A DNA stretch of 18,994 nt, from assembly GCA_025449115.1 (NCBI GenBank), contig JAHLKC010000293.1:1-18994 (forward strand), given 5' to 3'. This DNA comes from Chytridium lagenaria. Taxonomy: Eukaryota > Chytridiomycota > Chytridiomycetes > Chytridiales > Chytridiaceae. Positions 15,492 through 18,994 of this stretch are shown in pieces. The notes under the pieces were generated by a model. That model had not been told where the DNA came from, did not search any database, and saw only the letters and a program-made list of their open reading frames with translations. Position numbers and translations under genes: made by a program. Numbering within the stretch: the first letter of the stretch is position 1; each line of letters begins with the position of its first letter.

Positions 15492-16556
15492 ATGTCGCGT
15501 CAAGGCTCTCCTGAACCTGCCTTCAATCAGTTTACGTCTGCTGAAGATTTTACCTTCGCGTTCAACAACCTCCAGCAACAAGTCCTCGCACTTCAAGAGA
15601 AGCTCTCCATGGCCGAATCCACCGACCAAGAAACCGTTCGACACCTTCCAGAGTTCCGCATCACGTCCCGCAAGCCAGTCTCCTTCGATGGGCATCTCCG
15701 CAAGAAAGCCGCTCACGAGGCTCAAGCCGCCATAGACGAGTACCTCCACCAGGCTGCAGAAGACGCCAGGCTTTATGACTTCCTCGGGGACTACGACGAA
15801 CCCAGGTTCCGTAACCAAAAGACCTATGTCGACTGGGTCTCCACAGGTCTCCAAGGACTCGCCCTCACATACTGGCGCAGGATCGACCCAGAAGTCCGCC
15901 ACAACATGACCTGGAAAGACTACGGCAAGTGGATTCGTGACAGTTTTGCTTCGGCACTCACCTTGCAGCAAGCAATCGAATCTCTTGACAAGATTGAGCA
16001 GAAAGGAGCAGCGACCCTCTATTCTCAGCAATTCAACGAGTTAGTCGCCGCCATTGAAGGATCCGGCATCACCTACCCAGAAGTTATCCTCTCCTTCAAG
16101 TACCGGCGTGGTCTCAAGCCCATTCTCCGCACCAACGAAGACCTTTTCCAGATCCAAGATGATCTCCCCAGGCTCCAACGCGCTGCTGAACGACTTGACG
16201 ACTTCCACTGGAGGGAAGGAAACCACTCCCGCGGCAACCGACAAACCGACACGCAGCATCATCGGCGGAGAGAAGGGAATTTTCGCAACCAACGCCAAGA
16301 AAGACCCGTCAACAACGGTCCCGCTCCAATGGAACTCGACAACACGACCGCTACAAGGGAACGCCTCACGGAGCAAGAAAAGGCCACCTACAGAGCAAAC
16401 GGGTGGTGCACTTACTGCCGTTCTCATGACCACAAGTACGCAGACTGTGACGCCCCAGGAATTAGACGCCCAAAACACGCCCGCAGCAACAACACAGAGG
16501 CAGAACTCGAACCGACGGTCGGCAACAGCAAGAGGCAGACGGCCTCGCAGACCTAA
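15492..16556 (+). CDS. Ty3/gypsy Gag protein
   Basis: 354 codons from ATG 15492, the first ATG after the PBS region. Gag forms the virus-like particle and packages the RNA. A coiled, Gln-rich N-terminus (about 10-45) is followed by a gag-type capsid region near 75-200 with the conserved aromatic pattern YVDWVSTGLQGLALTYW and WKDYGKWIRDSF. A basic, Arg/His-rich stretch and a zinc knuckle C-x2-C-x4-H-x4-C at residues 306-319 (CTYCRSHDHKYADC) come next. It ends with TAA at 16554-16556, 35 codons after the knuckle, which is the usual gag/pol border. The frame is intact, in contrast to pol. After the TAA the same frame remains open to 16880. Confidence 0.9.
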   Translation: MSRQGSPEPAFNQFTSAEDFTFAFNNLQQQVLALQEKLSMAESTDQETVRHLPEFRITSRKPVSFDGHLRKKAAHEAQAAIDEYLHQAAEDARLYDFLGDYDEPRFRNQKTYVDWVSTGLQGLALTYWRRIDPEVRHNMTWKDYGKWIRDSFASALTLQQAIESLDKIEQKGAATLYSQQFNELVAAIEGSGITYPEVILSFKYRRGLKPILRTNEDLFQIQDDLPRLQRAAERLDDFHWREGNHSRGNRQTDTQHHRRREGNFRNQRQERPVNNGPAPMELDNTTATRERLTEQEKATYRANGWCTYCRSHDHKYADCDAPGIRRPKHARSNNTEAELEPTVGNSKRQTASQT

Positions 16557-17173
16557 AAAGGACTCCGCGCCGCGCGCTCCTCCGGTTTGAACCCGCCGGA
16601 GGTCGAGCGCGCACTACTGACGACTGTTCCGTGGAAACTGCCGTCAAGATCGTCCCTTCCACAAACCACTCTCAACGACCTCATCAAGAAACCTACCTTG
16701 CCAGCCATCATGTTCGCAGGCAAGACTCAAGCGAAAACCTTCTCGTTATTCAAGGTACCCTCAACAATCGCCAAGCCAAGATTCTCATTGATGGAGGAGC
16801 AACTCACTCCTTCGTCAAGGAATCCCTCGCCTTCTCGGTATCGACACCTACCTCTGAGGACAAGTTCGACATCAAACTAGCAGCAACTACCTCCACAGCA
16901 GTCAGAGGACGACTCTTCAAGAACCTCGAGCTCTCCATCGACTTCTACTCCACCAAACAAGACTTCGTCTCCGCTCCAATTGCATACGACGTCATCCTCG
17001 GGAAAGACTGGCTCTCTCGTGTCAACCCACGCATTGATTGGACCACCAACACGCTCTCCTTCTCAAGCCACCGATGGATCTGCAAAGAATACGCTCCCAT
17101 CTCGATTGAACACATCTCGGCAAAACTTCAACCGCCTCGCAAGACTTCCCAACGTCAGATTAGGAGTCATTAA
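16557..17173 (+). pseudogene. Ty3/gypsy pol: aspartic protease region
   Basis: The frame open to 17173 carries the retroviral-type protease: LIDGGATHSFV with the catalytic Asp at 16790-16792, and ILGKDWLSRVNPRIDW near 16997-17044, the standard ILG and W-L motifs. The active site is DGGAT where most families have DSGAT or DTGAT. Codon usage suggests that up to about 16740 the coding frame is that of Gag (DLIKKPTLPAIMFAGK), with a switch to the protease frame after that, so a one-base deletion near 16740 is likely. The frame ends at 17173 because of another shift near 17120. Confidence 0.8.
16572..16612 (+). other. Strong GC-rich hairpin after the gag stop codon
   Basis: GCGCGCTC (16572-16579) pairs with GAGCGCGC (16605-16612), and inside it CTCCGG (16580-16585) pairs with CCGGAG (16596-16601). 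The loop is 10 nt, with a GTC bulge on the 3' side: 14 base pairs in total, starting 15 nt after the gag TAA. It may influence the translation of pol. Confidence 0.75.
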
Positions 17174-18240
17174 CGTCAAGGACATCATCGGCAATTTCCC
17201 AGCTTCCCTCAACTCAACAACCGCTGGAGCCCCACCTATCCTCAAGACAACTGCCGACGCCAACGAAAAAGACGCTCAAGTGCTCGCTTCACTCCCGGAA
17301 AATATCAAGGCCATGGTCAAGGAGTTTCCGACAGTGTTCTCCGAGTACAAAGGCATACCTCCGTCAAGACCCTACGATCATCAAATCGACCTAGAAGATC
17401 CTCGTCAAAACCACCTCACCGACCCATCTACCCACTTTCTGAAGAAGAACTCAGCACCCTCAAGAAGGAACTGGAGTTCCTCATTGAGAACGGACGCATC
17501 AAACCCTCGGTCTCCGCCTACGGTGCCCCAATCTTTTACATCGCACAAGCAGGAAAACTCCGACTGGTAATCGATTACCGAGCCCTAAACAAGAACACTG
17601 TCAAGAACCGGACCGCTCTACCGAACATTACCGAGATTCTTGACCGGCTCCGCAAAGCAAAGTATTTCTCCAAGCTCGATCTCGCCTCCGGTTACCACCA
17701 AATTCGGATCAAGCCTGAGGACACCGATAAAACCGCCTTCAGAACGAAATACGGCCACTACGAATGGGTCGTAATGCCTTTTGGACTCGCCAACGCTCCC
17801 GCCACCTTCCAGTCAATGGTGAACTCCATCTTCCAAGACTACGTTGATGATTTTCTCATTGCCTACATGGACGACATCTTAGTATTCTCCGAGACGGCTG
17901 AAGAACACGAAATTCACTTACGAAAGGTCCTCTCAAGACTCCAACAGCATCAACTCCACTGCCGGCTTCACAAATGCTCCTTCCTTGCCACCCAAGTAGA
18001 ATACCTTGGTTATCAACGTCGCAAACGGTCAACTCGAGGTCCTTCCTTCACGAATTCAGGCCATCCAAGACTTCGAAACACCCACCTCTTGGACCCAGCT
18101 TCGATCCTTCATTGGCCTTGCTAACACCATCCATCGGTTCATATCTCACCATGCAAGTCTTCTGGCACCACTTACCGAGCTACTCAGAGGAGCAGGAAAC
18201 AAGAACAACCCTCACCTTTCAAGTGGACCCCACAAGATCA
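17174..18240 (+). pseudogene. Ty3/gypsy pol: reverse transcriptase
   Basis: Copies the element RNA into DNA. The linker is in one frame (ending near 17405 with FSEYKGIPPSRPYDHQID). The RT then runs in another from about 17420: RPIYPLSEEEL, GAPIFYIAQAGKLRLVIDYR, motif A KLDLASGYHQI, VMPFGLANAPATFQ, and the catalytic YMDD at 17864-17875, all intact. Near 18005 the frame shifts again in YLGY; QLRSFIGLANTIHRF follows, then another shift near 18212 into KWTPQDQAVFENVKKAL. These are classic Ty3/gypsy RT/connection motifs. The breaks at 17405, 18005 and 18212 prevent a single product as sequenced. Confidence 0.9.
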
Positions 18241-18655
18241 AGCTGTGTTCGAAAACGTGAAGAAAGCACTCGTGTCTCCTCAAGTCCTCAGCCTTTTCGA
18301 CCCCACCAGGCCTGTTCATCTCTACACCGACTGGTCGGAATCTGCTGTGGGAAGTTACGTGGCCCAACCAGGGATCGACGGTCATGAAGTTCCCATCGCC
18401 TACGCTTCAAGGAAATGCAACAGCAGTGAACGAAAATACCATCCTTACCTCGGTGAAATCCTCGCCCTCGTGGAAGCTTTCAGGACTCATAGGCATTACA
18501 TCATTGGACGACAAGTAAAAGTCTTCACCGACCATCGCTCTCTCCAGTACATCCTTGATCAACCCAAGCTCCGTCCTGTTCATCACCGATGGTTAGCAGA
18601 CCTCCTCGCTCAAGACTTTGTCATCGAATGGACCCTGGAAACTGGAACACGATAG
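18241..18655 (+). pseudogene. Ty3/gypsy pol: RNase H domain
   Basis: The frame contains HLYTDWSESAVGSYVAQ, the first catalytic Asp in TDWS (TDAS in most families), then YASRKCNSSERKYHPYLGEI with the conserved Glu, and VFTDHRSLQYILDQPKL with the next Asp. The domain removes the RNA strand of the hybrid during replication. It ends at a stop at 18655; a one-base shift near 18632 moves the continuing frame to PGNWNTIADALSRRP, the usual end of this domain. Confidence 0.9.
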
Positions 18656-18994
18656 CTGACGCCCTCTCAAGACGACCACACGCCAAAGACGCCGCCACCG
18701 ACCCTCACGTCGCCCTCAACGCCATCACCACCATCACCAACAACGTTTTGGATGCCATCAAGGAAGCCTGCCAAACGACGACTTCTTCAAGGACATCGAC
18801 CCCTACCTTCAGGACACCATCACGCCAAAAGATGACTTCCAACCTCAGCCTGTTCCCAAGAATCTTCGCACTCTGGTTCAACGTACGTCCTCAGCAAGGG
18901 TCTCCTCTACTACAAGGCTTCAAACCAATACCGCCTGTACGTCCCTACCGCCATACGACAACGACTCATCCAACTTGCTCACGACGACGGTCCA
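18656..18994 (+). pseudogene. Ty3/gypsy pol: linker and start of integrase
   Basis: After ADALSRRP, coding continues through two more frame changes, near 18772 and 18880, to YVLSKGLLYYKASNQYRLYV and RQRLIQLAHDDG. This is the beginning of the integrase zinc-binding region, where the next residues normally include the first His of the HHCC finger. The window ends there, so catalytic DDE residues cannot be assessed. Confidence 0.8.

Larger units (their letters stand above)
14884..18994 (+). mobile_element. Ty3/gypsy LTR retrotransposon, 3' part outside window
   Basis: Order 5' LTR (14884-15428), PBS, gag, protease, reverse transcriptase, RNase H and the start of integrase identifies the Ty3/gypsy type, in which integrase lies after RNase H. 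The element continues past the right edge, so the integrase core, any chromodomain, the polypurine tract and the 3' LTR are not visible. The pol part carries at least six frame breaks. Confidence 0.93.

Overview
This window is a transposon-dense stretch of eukaryotic DNA, most likely from a filamentous fungus. That assignment is an inference from TTAGGG-type motifs, the LINE and Ty3/gypsy families present, and the absence of any host gene. I see no intact cellular gene. Nearly everything recognisable is a mobile element or a relic of one, in coding sequence of clearly higher GC than the AT-rich DNA around positions 13,200-14,880.

Layout. Positions 1-11,846 hold three LINE (non-LTR) retrotransposon units head to tail, all read on the minus strand. 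Unit 1 (1-3606) has ORF1 plus the 5' part of ORF2 and runs off the left edge. Unit 2 (3607-5790) carries only a diverged ORF1 and no ORF2. Unit 3 (5791-11,846) is full length, with ORF1, then an AP-endonuclease/reverse-transcriptase ORF2, then a pyrimidine-rich 3' UTR. Each unit begins with exactly two telomere-type repeats, TTAGGGTTAGGG on the sense strand. Units 2 and 3 share a conserved 3' tail with AATAAA placed 11 nt before the next TTAGGGTTAGGG, with no poly(A). Downstream, about 12,050-13,200 (+) is a badly decayed Pif1/Helitron-type helicase. Positions 13,237-14,436 are AT-rich DNA with minor tandem repeats. Positions 14,437-14,866 are a tandem tRNA-derived array carrying eight minus-strand Pol III B-box/T-arm motifs. 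At 14,884 a Ty3/gypsy LTR retrotransposon starts (5' LTR, PBS, gag, frameshifted pol) and continues past the right edge.

How the parts may work together. The ORF1-only unit 2 shares its 3' tail with the full-length unit 3, which fits mobilisation in trans by an ORF2-bearing relative. With the telomere-type motif at every head, the arrangement recalls autonomous/non-autonomous telomeric retrotransposon pairs such as TART/HeT-A of Drosophila, although sequence relatedness to them is not claimed. The Ty3/gypsy insertion point lies about 18 bp upstream of a tRNA-like sequence, as expected for a Ty3 integrase guided by Pol III factors.

Caveat. Most reading-frame breaks in the LINEs and in pol are single-base indels, mainly deletions, with few nonsense substitutions. 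They may be real decay or uncorrected long-read errors. The helicase relic, in contrast, has several nonsense codons and is a genuine pseudogene.
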